Below are positions 43,639-53,700 of a stretch of 64,000 nucleotides of DNA, piece by piece. The position numbers and the translations under genes are program-made. The stretch is from positions 203,622-267,621 of the forward strand of contig JACQWY010000002.1 of assembly GCA_016209015.1 (NCBI GenBank), written 5' to 3'. Numbering within the stretch: position 1 is the stretch's first letter; every line of letters starts with the position of its first letter. The notes beneath the pieces were generated by a model. That model did not search any database and was not told the origin of the DNA. It was given only the letters and a program-made list of their open reading frames with translations. The DNA is from Gammaproteobacteria bacterium (GTDB lineage Bacteria; Pseudomonadota; Gammaproteobacteria; Ga0077536).

Positions 43639-43665
43639 AAGTGGAAAGGAAAGCGCCGCATCGTG

Positions 43666-43827
43666 CCTAAGGAAGCTCTGAATAAGTTCAGAGCTTCCTG
43701 CGGCACAGGGATGTGCCGCCGTGAACAGTGGCGTAAGCCATTGTTCACGGGAGGCCGGCAAGAACCACGCTTCTTGCCGGCCGCGCCCTGAAAAGTCCAG
43801 GATGGACTTATTCAGAGCTTCCCTAGG
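43666..43827. repeat. Multi-hairpin element with 21-bp terminal inverted repeats
   Basis: Outer ends CCTAAGGAAGCTCTGAATAA (43666) and its inverse ending at 43827 pair with one mismatch in 21 bp. Inside are consecutive stem-loops: 43671-43698 (12-bp stem, TAAG loop), 43700-43719 (8-bp stem), 43721-43748 (12-bp stem, one mismatch), 43753-43782 (12-bp stem) and 43793-43809 (7-bp stem). The right end overlaps the purM stop codon. It could form a multibranched RNA or cruciform and may act as a terminator or a small mobile repeat. Confidence 0.85.
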
Positions 43828-44887
43828 CGAGTCGCCCCGAATAGATTACCCGCTCCGCGCCCGTTCCCGCCGCGATGCGCCCGACGGTGAACACCGTTTC
43901 ACCCTGCGCTTCGAGCGTCTTCGCGAGCGCCGCGGCCCCGGCGGCCGGCGTCACCACGAGCATGCCGAGGCCGCAGTTGAACGTGCGCAGCATCTCCGCT
44001 TCCGCGACCGGACCGTGATCGCGCAGCCAGCGGAAGAGCGGCGGCAGCGACCAGCCCGCGAGATCGATGTGCGCGACGACGCCGTCCGGCAGCACGCGCG
44101 GCAGATTGTCCGTGATGCCGCCGCCGGTGATGTGCGCGAGCCCGCGCACGTCGTGGTGTGCGAAGGCTTCGAGCAGCGGCTTGACGTAGATGCGGGTCGG
44201 CACGATGAGCGCATCGCCGAGCGTCCTGCCGCCGACGTCGACGGAGTAATCGCCGCCGTCATTCGCGACGATGCGGCGGACCAGCGAATAGCCGTTCGAG
44301 TGCACGCCGCTGGAGGCGAGACCGAGGATCACGTCGCCGGGCGCGATGCGGCTGCCGTCGATCACTTTCGATGCTTCGACGACGCCGACGGTGAAGCCGG
44401 CGAGGTCATAGTGCTTCGCGGCATACATGTCCGGCATCTCGGCCGTCTCGCCGCCGAGCAGCGCGCAGCCCGCGAGCCGGCAGCCTTCGGCGATGCCGTT
44501 GATGACGGTCGCCGCGGTGTCGACGTCGAGCGCGCCGGTCGCGAAGTAGTCGAGAAAGAACAGCGGCTCCGCGCCCTGCACCACGACGTCGTTCACGCAC
44601 ATCGCGACGAGATCGATGCCGATCGTGTCGTGACGGTCGAGATCGATCGCGATTTTGAGCTTCGTGCCCACGCCGTCCGTGCCCGAGACGAGGATCGGAT
44701 CGACATAATCCTTCGCGGCGAGGCGGAACAGGCCGCCGAAGCCGCCGAGTCCGCCCATGACGCCCGGCCGGGCCGTCGCTTTCGCCGCGGGTTTGATGCG
44801 ATCCACGAGCGCCGCGCCTTGATCGATGTCGACGCCGGCGTCGCGATAGGTCAGTGTCTTTTTCGGTTCGTCGTGCATGGGCGTCAT
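43823..44887 (-). CDS. purM: Phosphoribosylformylglycinamidine cyclo-ligase
   Basis: A 354-residue AIR synthetase, the fifth step of de novo purine synthesis (ATP-dependent ring closure of FGAM). [13 protein letters not shown] at the N-terminus, [33 protein letters not shown] and the [16 protein letters not shown] glycine-rich block are all present. No purN follows; instead the stop codon lies in a multi-hairpin repeat. It is divergent from the DUF2066 gene, as in many gammaproteobacteria. ATG 44887 is preferred; ATG 44878 is also possible. Confidence 0.96.
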   Translation of the reverse strand: MTPMHDEPKKTLTYRDAGVDIDQGAALVDRIKPAAKATARPGVMGGLGGFGGLFRLAAKDYVDPILVSGTDGVGTKLKIAIDLDRHDTIGIDLVAMCVNDVVVQGAEPLFFLDYFATGALDVDTAATVINGIAEGCRLAGCALLGGETAEMPDMYAAKHYDLAGFTVGVVEASKVIDGSRIAPGDVILGLASSGVHSNGYSLVRRIVANDGGDYSVDVGGRTLGDALIVPTRIYVKPLLEAFAHHDVRGLAHITGGGITDNLPRVLPDGVVAHIDLAGWSLPPLFRWLRDHGPVAEAEMLRTFNCGLGMLVVTPAAGAAALAKTLEAQGETVFTVGRIAAGTGAERVIYSGRLA

Positions 44888-44975
44888 GGTAAGGGGCGGT
44901 CCCGGGACGGTAAAGGAGCGCACCGCCGCCCACGCGCCTTGACTCCGGGAAAGCCTTTCGCATAGCGTGCCCCGC

Positions 44976-46028
44976 ATGATCCGCCGCCGCATCCTCACCG
45001 TCGCGCTCGGTCTCGGCCTCGGCCTCGGCGCGGCCGCCGAAGCCGCAAGCGTCGCGAACCTCTACCGGGCGATCGTTCCCATCGCGGACAAATCCGACGC
45101 CGAAGTGCAGCGCGCGACCGCTCAGGCGCTCGAGAACGTGATCGTGAAGCTCACGGGCTCCAGCGGCGCGCCGCGCGACGGCCGTGCGCGTGCGCTCCTC
45201 GCGAAGGCCGCGCGCTACGAGAGTCAGTTCGGTTTCGAGCGGCCGGAAGGACCCGGCGGTCCGCTCGCGCTGCGTGTCGATTTCGATCAGCGCGCGCTCG
45301 CGCAGGCGCTGCGTCAGCAGGGCCTTCCGGTGTGGGGCCACCAGCGGCCCGAATCCCTGCTCTGGCTCGTCGTGACGGACGCGAACGGCCGCCACATCGC
45401 GGGCAGCGACGAATACCAGCCCGCGCTGGAGGCCATCCAGGATCGCGCGCAACAACGCGGCCTGCCGCTCGTACTGCCGCTGCAGGACATCAACGAGACG
45501 CAGCTCATCGCCTCCGAGAAGACCGGTCCCGATCTCGATCAGGCGCTGCTCACGCAGTCCGAGCGCTACGGCGCGCCGGCCGTGCTCATCGGCCAGATCA
45601 CCCAGACGACCGATCAGCAGTGGGACGCGCGCTGGACGCTGAAGATCGAAGAGGAGTCCATGGACTGGAAGCGTCACGGCGAGACGATCGAAGCGGTGCT
45701 CGCCGACGGTGTCGACGTGCTCGGCGATGCGCTCGGCCGCCGCTATGCGAACGTCGCGCAGGCGAGCGGCGAGGTCGCCGCGGGCGAGCTCACGGTCGAG
45801 GGCGTGAACACCGTCGAGGACTATGCGCGCGCGCTCGATTATCTGCGCAGCGTCGATGCCGTCTCGAAGGTCTCGGTGCGCCGCGTGCTGCCCGGGAAAG
45901 TGGTGTTCAAGCTCGATGCGCACGGCGGGCTCGCGGCGGTCGCGGGCGCGGTACAGTTCGGCCGCGTGCTGCTGCCGCTGCCGGGCATCGCGGACGCCTA
46001 TCAGCTCGCGCCGCGCGAGGGGCAGTAG
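44976..46028 (+). CDS. DUF2066 exported protein
   Basis: A 350-residue protein with an N-terminal signal peptide (basic start, long Leu/Gly stretch, cleavage near AEAAS at about residue 24). It matches DUF2066 proteins that lie between purM and a PerM-type permease in gammaproteobacteria; their function is unknown. A periplasmic location is expected. Conserved pieces include [20 protein letters not shown] and [16 protein letters not shown] 44967 is an alternative start three codons earlier. Confidence 0.85.
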   Translation: MIRRRILTVALGLGLGLGAAAEAASVANLYRAIVPIADKSDAEVQRATAQALENVIVKLTGSSGAPRDGRARALLAKAARYESQFGFERPEGPGGPLALRVDFDQRALAQALRQQGLPVWGHQRPESLLWLVVTDANGRHIAGSDEYQPALEAIQDRAQQRGLPLVLPLQDINETQLIASEKTGPDLDQALLTQSERYGAPAVLIGQITQTTDQQWDARWTLKIEEESMDWKRHGETIEAVLADGVDVLGDALGRRYANVAQASGEVAAGELTVEGVNTVEDYARALDYLRSVDAVSKVSVRRVLPGKVVFKLDAHGGLAAVAGAVQFGRVLLPLPGIADAYQLAPREGQ

Positions 46029-47141
46029 ATGGGTCTGACCGATTCCCAGAAATGGCTCGTGCTCGCGACGTTCGGGGCCACGGGCTTCCTGCTCTACGTG
46101 CTCGCGCCGATCCTCACGCCTTTCCTCGTCAGCGCGCTGCTCGCCTATCTCGGCGATCCGATCGTCGATCGCCTGCAGAGACTCGGCCTGCCGCGCGCGG
46201 GCGGCGTCGTGATCGTTTTCGCGGTGATGCTGATCGCGGCCATCGTCGGCCTCTTGTTCCTGCTGCCCGCATTGCAGAAGCAGATCGTCGCGCTGATCGG
46301 CCGGCTGCCGGATTTCATCGACTGGGTGGAGCAATCCGCGCTGCCGTGGGTCACGACGCGCTTCGGCCTCGACCCGCAGATGATCGACATCGCGGCGCTC
46401 AAGGAGGCCGCGACCGCGCACTGGCGCGAGATCGGCAACGTCGCGAAGAATCTGCTGCTGAACCTCGGCCGCTCCGGCCAGCTCATCTTCGCCTGGGTGG
46501 CCTACGTGCTGCTCGTGCCGGTCGTGACGTTCTATCTCATGCGCGACTGGGACGAGCTCGTCGCGGCCGTGAACGAACTGCTGCCGCGGCGCATCGCGCC
46601 GAAAGTCGCGCAGATCGCCCGCGAGATCGACGCCGTGCTCGCCGAGTTCCTGCGCGGGCAGCTCACGGTAATGCTCGCGCTCGCGGTCATCTATGCCTCG
46701 GGGCTCTGGCTCGTCGGACTCGATCTCGCGTTCGTGGTCGGGGCGATTGCCGGGCTCGTGAGCTTCGTGCCCTATCTCGGCGTCATCGTCGGCGTGATCC
46801 TCGCCGGCGTCGCCGCGGTGCTGCAGTTCCACGATCTGCCGCACCTGCTCGGTGTCGCCGCCGTCTTCGCCGTCGGCCAGACCGCGGAGGGCATGGTGCT
46901 CTCGCCGCTCCTCGTCGGCGATCGCATCGGGCTCCATCCCGTCGCCGTCATGTTCGCGGTGATGGCGGGCGGTCAGCTCTTCGGTTTCTTCGGCATCCTG
47001 CTCGCGCTGCCGGTCGCGGCGGTGATCGTCGTGCTGCTCCGGCATTCGCGCGATCAGTACAAGAGCAGCATGCTCTACGCCCATAGTGACGCCACTCATG
47101 ACGAGCTCGCTCCGCCAGTTGACCCTGGCGCTCTACCATAA
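46029..47141 (+). CDS. perM: AI-2E family (PerM-like) membrane permease
   Basis: A 370-residue inner-membrane protein with about eight hydrophobic segments and the family signature near the C-terminus (LVSFVPYLGVIVGVILAGV, EGMVLSPLLVGDRIGLHP). Homologues include AI-2 exporters and sodium/proton antiporters, and the transported species cannot be told from sequence. Its ATG directly follows the stop of the DUF2066 gene, and its end overlaps hda by 44 bp. Confidence 0.9.
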   Translation: MGLTDSQKWLVLATFGATGFLLYVLAPILTPFLVSALLAYLGDPIVDRLQRLGLPRAGGVVIVFAVMLIAAIVGLLFLLPALQKQIVALIGRLPDFIDWVEQSALPWVTTRFGLDPQMIDIAALKEAATAHWREIGNVAKNLLLNLGRSGQLIFAWVAYVLLVPVVTFYLMRDWDELVAAVNELLPRRIAPKVAQIAREIDAVLAEFLRGQLTVMLALAVIYASGLWLVGLDLAFVVGAIAGLVSFVPYLGVIVGVILAGVAAVLQFHDLPHLLGVAAVFAVGQTAEGMVLSPLLVGDRIGLHPVAVMFAVMAGGQLFGFFGILLALPVAAVIVVLLRHSRDQYKSSMLYAHSDATHDELAPPVDPGALP

Positions 47142-47814
47142 TCCGCGCGCCGAGTTCGCGAGCTACCACGCCGGGCCGAATGCCGAAGCGCTCGCGGCGA
47201 TGGTGCGCTGGGCGGACGAGACCGTGCCGTGGTACGTCTATCTCTGGGGCGGGCCCGCGACCGGCAAGTCGCATCTGCTGCAGGCGGCGCTGCGGCTCGC
47301 CGGCAACGCCGAGCGTACGACCATGTACGTGCCGCTCGCGGAGGTCGTGACGCACGGGCCGGGCGTGCTCGAAGGTCTGGAGACGATCGACGTCGTGTGC
47401 ATCGACGATCTCGACGTCATCGCCGGCCGCCGCGACTGGGAGCTCGGGCTGTTCGTGCTCTTCAATCTTCTGCACGCCGCCGGCCGTGCGCTCGCGGTGA
47501 GCGCGAAGGCCGCGCCCGCCGCCCTGCCGTTCGTCCTGCCCGATCTCGCCTCGCGCCTGAGCTCGGGTCTCGTCTATCAGTTGAAGGAGCTCGACGACGC
47601 GGCGAAGGCCGCCGCGCTGCAGGCCGCGGCGCAACGCCGCGGCATGGCGCTGCCGGACGTGGTGACGACTTACCTGCTGCGCCGCCTGCCGCGCGACATG
47701 ACGGCGCTGCTCGGCGCGCTCGAGACGCTCGACCGTGCCTCGCTGAGCGCGGGCCGGCCCGTGAGCGTGCCTTTCGTGCGCGAGACGCTGAAGCTGGATG
47801 ACGAGGCGCCGTAG
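47098..47814 (+). CDS. hda: DnaA regulatory inactivator Hda
   Basis: A 238-residue AAA+ protein homologous to DnaA domain III. With the beta clamp it stimulates ATP hydrolysis by DnaA after initiation. Visible are the N-terminal QLTLAL clamp-binding-like motif (residues 6-11), Walker A GGPATGKSHLL, Walker B VVCIDDLDVI and the sensor/arginine region SRLSSGLVYQLKEL. The order DUF2066-perM-hda supports the assignment over DnaA itself, which is longer. GTG 47086 is an alternative start. Confidence 0.93.
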   Translation: MTSSLRQLTLALYHNPRAEFASYHAGPNAEALAAMVRWADETVPWYVYLWGGPATGKSHLLQAALRLAGNAERTTMYVPLAEVVTHGPGVLEGLETIDVVCIDDLDVIAGRRDWELGLFVLFNLLHAAGRALAVSAKAAPAALPFVLPDLASRLSSGLVYQLKELDDAAKAAALQAAAQRRGMALPDVVTTYLLRRLPRDMTALLGALETLDRASLSAGRPVSVPFVRETLKLDDEAP

Positions 47815-47865
47815 GTTGCCGTAATCGAGGTTCTGCCAATCGCGCGGGAGCTCCACGCAGAGGTC

Positions 47866-47885
47866 GTCCCGGCGAAGGCCGGGAC
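47866..47885. repeat. Short palindrome downstream of hda
   Basis: GTCCCGGCGAAGGCCGGGAC forms a perfect 8-bp stem with a four-base loop. It may serve as hda transcription end or is a dispersed palindrome; no T run follows. Confidence 0.6.
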
Positions 47886-47914
47886 CCAGCGGTTATCCCC
47901 GGCAATGAGATCGA

Positions 47915-48716
<802 letters not shown>

Positions 48717-49067
48717 TCAGCCGAGGATCGCGAGCACGTTCTGCGGCGGGCGGCCGAGCGCGGCGCGCCTGCCGTGCACGACGATCGGCCGCTCGATCAG
48801 CACCGGATGCGCAGCCATCGCCGCGATGATATCGGCGTCCGATGTCTCCGGATCGTCGAGCCCGAGCGCCTGGTACGGCGCCTCGCCCTTGCGCAGCAGG
48901 GCGCGCGGCGCGATGCCGAGCCGCTTCACGAGATCGGCGATGGTCGCTGCGTCCGGCGGCGTTTTCAGATAGTCGACGATCTCGGGCTCGATGCCGCGAG
49001 CGTTCAGCAGCGCGAGCGTCTCGCGCGACTTCGAGCAGCGCGGATTGTGGTAGATAATGGTTCGCAC
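48717..49067 (-). CDS. arsC: Arsenate reductase, glutaredoxin-linked ArsC/YfgD family
   Basis: A 116-residue thioredoxin-fold protein. The catalytic Cys is at residue 11 in YHNPRCSKSRE, and the anion-binding arginines lie in RPIVVHGRRAALGRPP. The family reduces arsenate with glutathione/glutaredoxin; chromosomal members of the YfgD type paired with wrbA are often of uncertain role, and no arsR or arsB is nearby. Confidence 0.92.
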   Translation of the reverse strand: MRTIIYHNPRCSKSRETLALLNARGIEPEIVDYLKTPPDAATIADLVKRLGIAPRALLRKGEAPYQALGLDDPETSDADIIAAMAAHPVLIERPIVVHGRRAALGRPPQNVLAILG

Positions 49068-49177
49068 CGGGCATCCTCCTCAGCATTCGACGGCGACGCG
49101 CCGGCGAGCGCGTAAAGCATATTGTCGATTCGCCGTTCAGGCGAGCCCGGAGCCATTTCGTCGCACGCGAGGAAGCC

Positions 49178-49603
49178 ATGCGTTCGAGCCTGCCGCACAT
49201 CGGGACCATCGCCACGCTCTGCGCGGGGCTCGCGGCCTTGGGTACGCTCACGGCCGCCGTGCCCGCCGCGGATTCGGCGGCGGTGCGTCTCGCCGTCGCG
49301 GTGCGCGACGTCGACGCCGCGGCGCACGCCGGCGCGCTCTGGTTGCACACCCGCGAACGCCTCGCGGCCGCACGGCGTGCGTTCGCCGCGGGCGACACCG
49401 CGCTCGCCGCCCGGCTCGCCGCGGCGGCGGATGCCGAAGCCCGGCTCGCGCTCGAACAACACGCACTCGAATCCGCCCGCTATCGCCTTCGCCGCGCCCG
49501 CGAGCTCGGCGTGACGCCACCCGCCGCGCTCGAAGCCGCGATCGCACGGCGCGACGGCCGCGCGGCCGCGGCGGCTGCCGCGCGACTCGGGCCGCTGCCG
49601 TGA
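49178..49603 (+). CDS. Exported Ala-rich helical protein, DUF4398-like
   Basis: A 141-residue protein with a signal peptide (about residues 1-30, ending near VPAADS) and then long Ala/Arg/Leu-rich helices with regularly spaced A..LA..A repeats, as in DUF4398 envelope proteins. No Cys lipobox is visible. GAGGAAG precedes ATG 49178. Its stop overlaps the GTG start of the YihY gene, so the two are coupled. Function unknown. Confidence 0.7.
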   Translation: MRSSLPHIGTIATLCAGLAALGTLTAAVPAADSAAVRLAVAVRDVDAAAHAGALWLHTRERLAAARRAFAAGDTALAARLAAAADAEARLALEQHALESARYRLRRARELGVTPPAALEAAIARRDGRAAAAAAARLGPLP

Positions 49604-50862
49604 GCGCCGGGCCGGGCGCACGTCCGGACGCGGGGCTGCGCCGCGCCCGGACGTTCGTGCGCTTCGTCGCGGCCGAGTTCGATCGCGATCGCTGTCTGTC
49701 GGCCGCCGCGGCGCTCACGTATACGACGCTGCTGTCGCTCGTGCCCTTGTTGACGGTCGTGCTGATCGCGCTCGCCGCGTTTCCGGCGTTCGCGGAATGG
49801 CGCGGCCGCATCGAGGACTTCGTGTTCCAGAATTTCGTGCCGGCGCTCGGCAGCCAGGTCCAGCACTACCTGAGCGAATTCGCGGCGAAGGCCTCGGGAC
49901 TGCGCGCCATGGGGATCGCATTCCTCGTCGTGAGCGTGCTCGGCCTGCTCGCGACGATCGAGGCCACGTTCAACGTCATCTGGCAGGTCGAACGCAGGCG
50001 CCCGATCGGCCAGCGGCTCCTCGTCTACTGGGCGCTCGTGACGGTCGGCCCCGTGCTCATCGGCGCGAGCATCGCGGCGACGTCCTATCTCGCCTCGCTG
50101 CCCTGGCTGACGAAGGCGGGCGACGCGATCGGCGCCGATCTCGAGTTGTTGCGCTATCTGCCGTTCGCGTTGAGCGCGATCGCGTTCACGCTGTTCTACA
50201 AGCTCGTGCCGTATCGCCCCGTGCCGCTGCGGCACGCGGTCGCGGGCGGGGCGACGGCGGCCGTGCTCTTCGAGCTCGCGAAGCACGGTTTCGCGTTCTA
50301 CGTCACGCGTTTCCCTTCGGACGAGGCGATCTACGGCGCGTTCGCGACAATCCCGATCTTCCTGCTCTGGATCTATCTCTCGTGGTGCATCGTCCTGCTC
50401 GGCGCGGAGATCACCGGTTGCCTGATGGCGTTTCCCGCGACGCTCGCGCGCCATGCCACCGGGCTCTACGATCATCCGCTCTATTGCGCGTTCCGCATCC
50501 TCGCCCGGCTCTACGGCGCGCAGCAGCGCGGGGCGCCGCTGCCCGAGCTCGCGCTCTGGCAGCTCGAGCACCGGCTCGGCTACCAGGCGATCAGCGGCGT
50601 GCTCGCGCGCCTCGAACGTGCGCACTGGATCGGCCACGACGACAAGTACCGCTGGGTGCTGTTGCGCGATCTGAACCAGGTCTCCCTGATCGACCTCATG
50701 CGCGTCGTGCCGGCGCCGCCGTTCGCGCACGGCGTCGGGGGACACGAAGGCGATGCCGCGGACCTGCGGCTCATCGCCTTGCTCGAGCGCCAGGAGCGCT
50801 GGGTGGAAGCGGAGCTCGGGGCGCCGATTGCCGGCCTGATCGTCGGGGACGAGGACGCGTGA
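49600..50862 (+). CDS. YihY/BrkB family inner-membrane protein
   Basis: A 420-residue protein with six predicted membrane helices in residues 30-290, beginning with CLSAAAALTYTTLLSLVPLL, the family signature. A C-terminal cytoplasmic extension (about 300-420) contains a winged-helix-like stretch (ELALWQLEHRLGYQAI, LNQVSLIDLMRVV). The family was once called ribonuclease BN; that role was withdrawn and transport or envelope functions are suspected. GTG 49600 gives a GTGA overlap with the gene before, and the next gene again starts at a GTGA overlap. Confidence 0.88.
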   Translation: MSAGPGARPDAGLRRARTFVRFVAAEFDRDRCLSAAAALTYTTLLSLVPLLTVVLIALAAFPAFAEWRGRIEDFVFQNFVPALGSQVQHYLSEFAAKASGLRAMGIAFLVVSVLGLLATIEATFNVIWQVERRRPIGQRLLVYWALVTVGPVLIGASIAATSYLASLPWLTKAGDAIGADLELLRYLPFALSAIAFTLFYKLVPYRPVPLRHAVAGGATAAVLFELAKHGFAFYVTRFPSDEAIYGAFATIPIFLLWIYLSWCIVLLGAEITGCLMAFPATLARHATGLYDHPLYCAFRILARLYGAQQRGAPLPELALWQLEHRLGYQAISGVLARLERAHWIGHDDKYRWVLLRDLNQVSLIDLMRVVPAPPFAHGVGGHEGDAADLRLIALLERQERWVEAELGAPIAGLIVGDEDA

Positions 50863-51167
50863 GCGAGCGGCGCCGCGGCCCGCATCCCGGCTTGATCGCG
50901 CTGCGCGTGGCGCTCGCGGGCGTCGCGCTGCTCGCGGCCTGGTCCTGGCTCCCGCTGCTCGACGCCGAGCCCGTCGCGCGTCTCGCCGAGTATCCCCTCG
51001 CGCATCCCGAGGCGCCGGCCTGGGCGCAGTCGTTCGCGATCGTGCACGGCCGCTTCGTATTCGACGCGTTCGCGACACCGCACGAGACGCCGCTCGCGTT
51101 CGCCTGTCTGACGGGGATCCTGGTGCTGGCGCCGCTGGCGCTCGTGCTTTCCTTCAGGGACCCGTAG
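50859..51167 (+). CDS. Small membrane protein, unknown
   Basis: A 102-residue protein with two likely membrane helices (about residues 12-32, IALRVALAGVALLAAWSWL, and 78-98, LAFACLTGILVLAPLALVLS) flanking a periplasmic-size loop. It is coupled to the YihY gene by a GTGA overlap. No family was recognised. Confidence 0.7.
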   Translation: MSERRRGPHPGLIALRVALAGVALLAAWSWLPLLDAEPVARLAEYPLAHPEAPAWAQSFAIVHGRFVFDAFATPHETPLAFACLTGILVLAPLALVLSFRDP

Positions 51168-51249
51168 GTCCGTATATGGCCGCAGGCGTAATCGGACGCT
51201 CTCGGGGTCTGCTCTCAACGTCCGATTACGCTACGCTACGGACCTACGG
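51166..51249. repeat. Palindromic repeat with nested arms
   Basis: GTAGGTCCGTA (51166) pairs with TACGGACCTAC (ending 51247), and inside these arms GCGTAATCGGACG pairs with CGTCCGATTACGC. The result is a long two-part hairpin between two genes of the same strand, typical of dispersed extragenic palindromes in gammaproteobacteria and a possible transcription end for the YihY operon. Confidence 0.8.
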
Positions 51250-51279
51250 ATCGGACCCACGAATCGGACGCTGCGTGCC

Positions 51280-51552
51280 ATGCTTCTCTCACGCCGTTAT
51301 CTCGTCAGCGGACGCGTCCAGGGCGTGTCCTACCGTGCGAACGCCGCGCGCGCCGCGCAGCGGATCGGCGTGCGCGGCTGGGTGCGCAATCTCGACGATG
51401 GACGCGTGGAAGCGCTCGCCGTCGGCAGCGCGGAAGAGCTCGCGGAGTTCTACGCATGGCTCCGGCGCGGGCCGCGCTTCGCGGAGGTGACGGACGTCGC
51501 GGTGTTCGAAGAGCCGGCGCAGGTGCACTCGGATTTCGTGATCCGGTATTGA
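51280..51552 (+). CDS. acyP: Acylphosphatase
   Basis: A 90-residue acylphosphatase that hydrolyses carboxyl-phosphate bonds. The active-site arginine is in GRVQGVSYRANA and the asparagine in GWVRNLDDGRVEA, both at the usual spacing. Length is typical. It lies alone between a palindromic repeat and proS. Confidence 0.95.
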   Translation: MLLSRRYLVSGRVQGVSYRANAARAAQRIGVRGWVRNLDDGRVEALAVGSAEELAEFYAWLRRGPRFAEVTDVAVFEEPAQVHSDFVIRY

Positions 51553-51708
51553 CGAGGGCCGGGGTCTGACGCGTGCGGGTAACGCGCGAGCGGGCCGTCC
51601 ACACGGTTATATCCCGGCTTCCAGAGCGTCGAGCGAAGGGGAATTCCAGCGGCCGAATACCGCGATCGATGCGCCTCCTTCCTCGGTACGTCCTATGAAC
51701 GCACCTCT

Positions 51709-53418
51709 CTACGCCCCGAGCTTCGCCTTCAGCACCGCGAGCGCCTCGGCGCGCGGAATGTCCTGCGCGGCGTCGTCCGTGCGGCCCTTGAACTCGACCG
51801 TGCCGGCATCGAGACCGCGGTCGCTCATCACGATGCGGCAGGGGATACCGATGAGCTCGAGGTCCGCGAACATCACGCCCGGGCGATCGGCCTTGTCGTA
51901 GAACAGGACGTCGAGACCCGCGGCCTTCAGCTCCGCGTACATCTCCTCCGCCGCCTGGCGCAGGCGCTCGGACTTGTGCATGTGGATGGGCGCGACCGCG
52001 ACCTGGAACGGTGCGATCGAGGCCGGCCAGATGATGCCCTTCTCGTCGTGGTTCTGCTCGACCGCGGCGGCCACGATGCGCGAGACGCCGATGCCGTAGC
52101 AGCCCATGATCATCGTGCTCGCAGAGCCCTTCTCGTCGAGCACCGTCGCCTTCATCGCCTCGCTGTACTTCGTGCCGAGCTGGAAGATGTGGCCGACTTC
52201 GATGCCGCGCTTGATGTCGAGCGCGCCGTCGCCGTCCGGCGAGGGTTCGCCCGCGACGACGTTGCGCAGATCCGCGAGCTGCGGCTCCGGCAGGTCGCGG
52301 CCCCAGTTCACGCCGCGCAAGTGGAAGCCTTCCTTGTTCGCGCCGCAGACGAAATCCGCGAGCACGGCCGCACCGTGATCGACGATGACGGGGATCGCGA
52401 GGCCTATCGGGCCGAGGGAGCCCGGGCCGCAACCGATCGCCCTCTCGATTTCGCCGGCCTTCGCCATGCGCAGCGGCGAATGCACGCCCGGCAGGGCCTG
52501 GGCCTTGATCGCATTCAGATCGTGATCGCCGCGCAGACAGAGCGCGACGAGCCCGCCGTGCTCGCCCTCGACGACGAGCGTCTTGACGATCTGGGAGGCC
52601 GCGACCTTCATGAACGCGCTCACTTCTTCGATCGAGTGCTGGCTCGGCGTCTCCACGACCTCGAGCGCCGTGCCCGGCGCCCGACGCGCCGTCGCGGGCA
52701 TCGGCGCCGGCACGAGCTCGACGTTCGCGGCGAAGCTGCCCGAGGCGTTGAACGCGATGAGGTCCTCGCCGGAATCCGCGAGCACGTGGAATTCGTGCGA
52801 CTTCGAGCCGCCAATGTTGCCGGTGTCGGCGAGCACCGCGCGCCAGGAGAGGCCGACGCGGTCGAAGATCCGGCTGTAGGCGCGGTACATCTCCTGATAC
52901 GTCTCCTCGAGCGACTCGCGCGTGAGGTGGAAGGAGTAGGCGTCCTTCATCAGGAATTCGCGGGCGCGCATGATGCCGAAGCGCGGCCGGACCTCGTCGC
53001 GGAACTTCGTCTGGATCTGGTAGAAGTTCGCGGGGAGCTGCTTGTAGCTCTTGATCTCGCGCCGGATGAGGTCGGTGATGATTTCCTCGTGCGTCGGTCC
53101 GAGGCAGAACTGGCGGTCGTGACGGTCCTGCAGGCGCAGCAGCTCGGGTCCGTAATACTCCCAGCGCCCCGATTCCTGCCACAGCTCGGCCGGCAGCACG
53201 CCGGACATCAGCAGCTCCTGCGCACCGGAGCGGTCCATCTCCTCGCGGACGATGGCCTCGACCCGCCGCAGCACGCGCAAGCCCAGCGGCAGCCAGGTGT
53301 AGATGCCCGCCGCGAGCTGGCGGACCATGCCGGCCCGGAGCATCAATTGGTGGCTGATCACCTCGGCATCGGCCGGGGACTCACGGAGCGTGGGAAGCAG
53401 CAGGTTCGAGATGCGCAT
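51709..53418 (-). CDS. proS: Prolyl-tRNA synthetase (bacterial type)
   Basis: A 569-residue class II synthetase. Motif 1 and 2 regions include [37 protein letters not shown] and [20 protein letters not shown]; the inserted editing domain (about residues 225-400, with SQIVKTLVV and CGANKEGFH) marks the bacterial type that clears Ala-tRNA(Pro). The C-terminal anticodon-binding domain ends with [12 protein letters not shown]. Cys-tRNA(Pro) editing would be done by YbaK (25022-25498). Confidence 0.97.
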   Translation of the reverse strand: MRISNLLLPTLRESPADAEVISHQLMLRAGMVRQLAAGIYTWLPLGLRVLRRVEAIVREEMDRSGAQELLMSGVLPAELWQESGRWEYYGPELLRLQDRHDRQFCLGPTHEEIITDLIRREIKSYKQLPANFYQIQTKFRDEVRPRFGIMRAREFLMKDAYSFHLTRESLEETYQEMYRAYSRIFDRVGLSWRAVLADTGNIGGSKSHEFHVLADSGEDLIAFNASGSFAANVELVPAPMPATARRAPGTALEVVETPSQHSIEEVSAFMKVAASQIVKTLVVEGEHGGLVALCLRGDHDLNAIKAQALPGVHSPLRMAKAGEIERAIGCGPGSLGPIGLAIPVIVDHGAAVLADFVCGANKEGFHLRGVNWGRDLPEPQLADLRNVVAGEPSPDGDGALDIKRGIEVGHIFQLGTKYSEAMKATVLDEKGSASTMIMGCYGIGVSRIVAAAVEQNHDEKGIIWPASIAPFQVAVAPIHMHKSERLRQAAEEMYAELKAAGLDVLFYDKADRPGVMFADLELIGIPCRIVMSDRGLDAGTVEFKGRTDDAAQDIPRAEALAVLKAKLGA

Positions 53419-53532
53419 GACACCTTACTTTCAGACTGGGGTTGATACCGGGAGGCGGCATTCTAGCCTGAACTCGGCGCCGCCGGCCCGGAAAACCCCG
53501 CGCGGGAGCCGAAAATCCACTCACACCGAGCC

Positions 53533-53561
53533 TTGACCGTCAATAGGAATCGGCTTACCTT
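53533..53561 (+). promoter_or_regulatory. Possible promoter of the ilvIHC operon
   Basis: TTGACC (53533-53538) and TACCTT (53556-53561) are 17 bases apart. The -10 match is weak. A GCCGGC stem-loop with a CACAA loop lies at 53641-53657, about 45 bp before ilvI, but no leader peptide rich in Leu, Ile or Val was found. Confidence 0.35.
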
Positions 53562-53700
53562 GCTCGGCCTCAAACTGTCGTGCGGAATACAGGCTTCGTG
53601 ACGATTCTCCGGGCACGAACGCCGCACCAACCTTCGCGCGCCGGCCACAAGCCGGCAGCGAAAGGCTTTTATCAACCTCTATAGAAACAGGAAGGCAGCA

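Noticed and set aside
53581-53700. Leader peptide for ilvI
   Set aside because: The only open frame (GTG start) has no run of Leu, Val or Ile codons and runs through the hairpin to just before ilvI.
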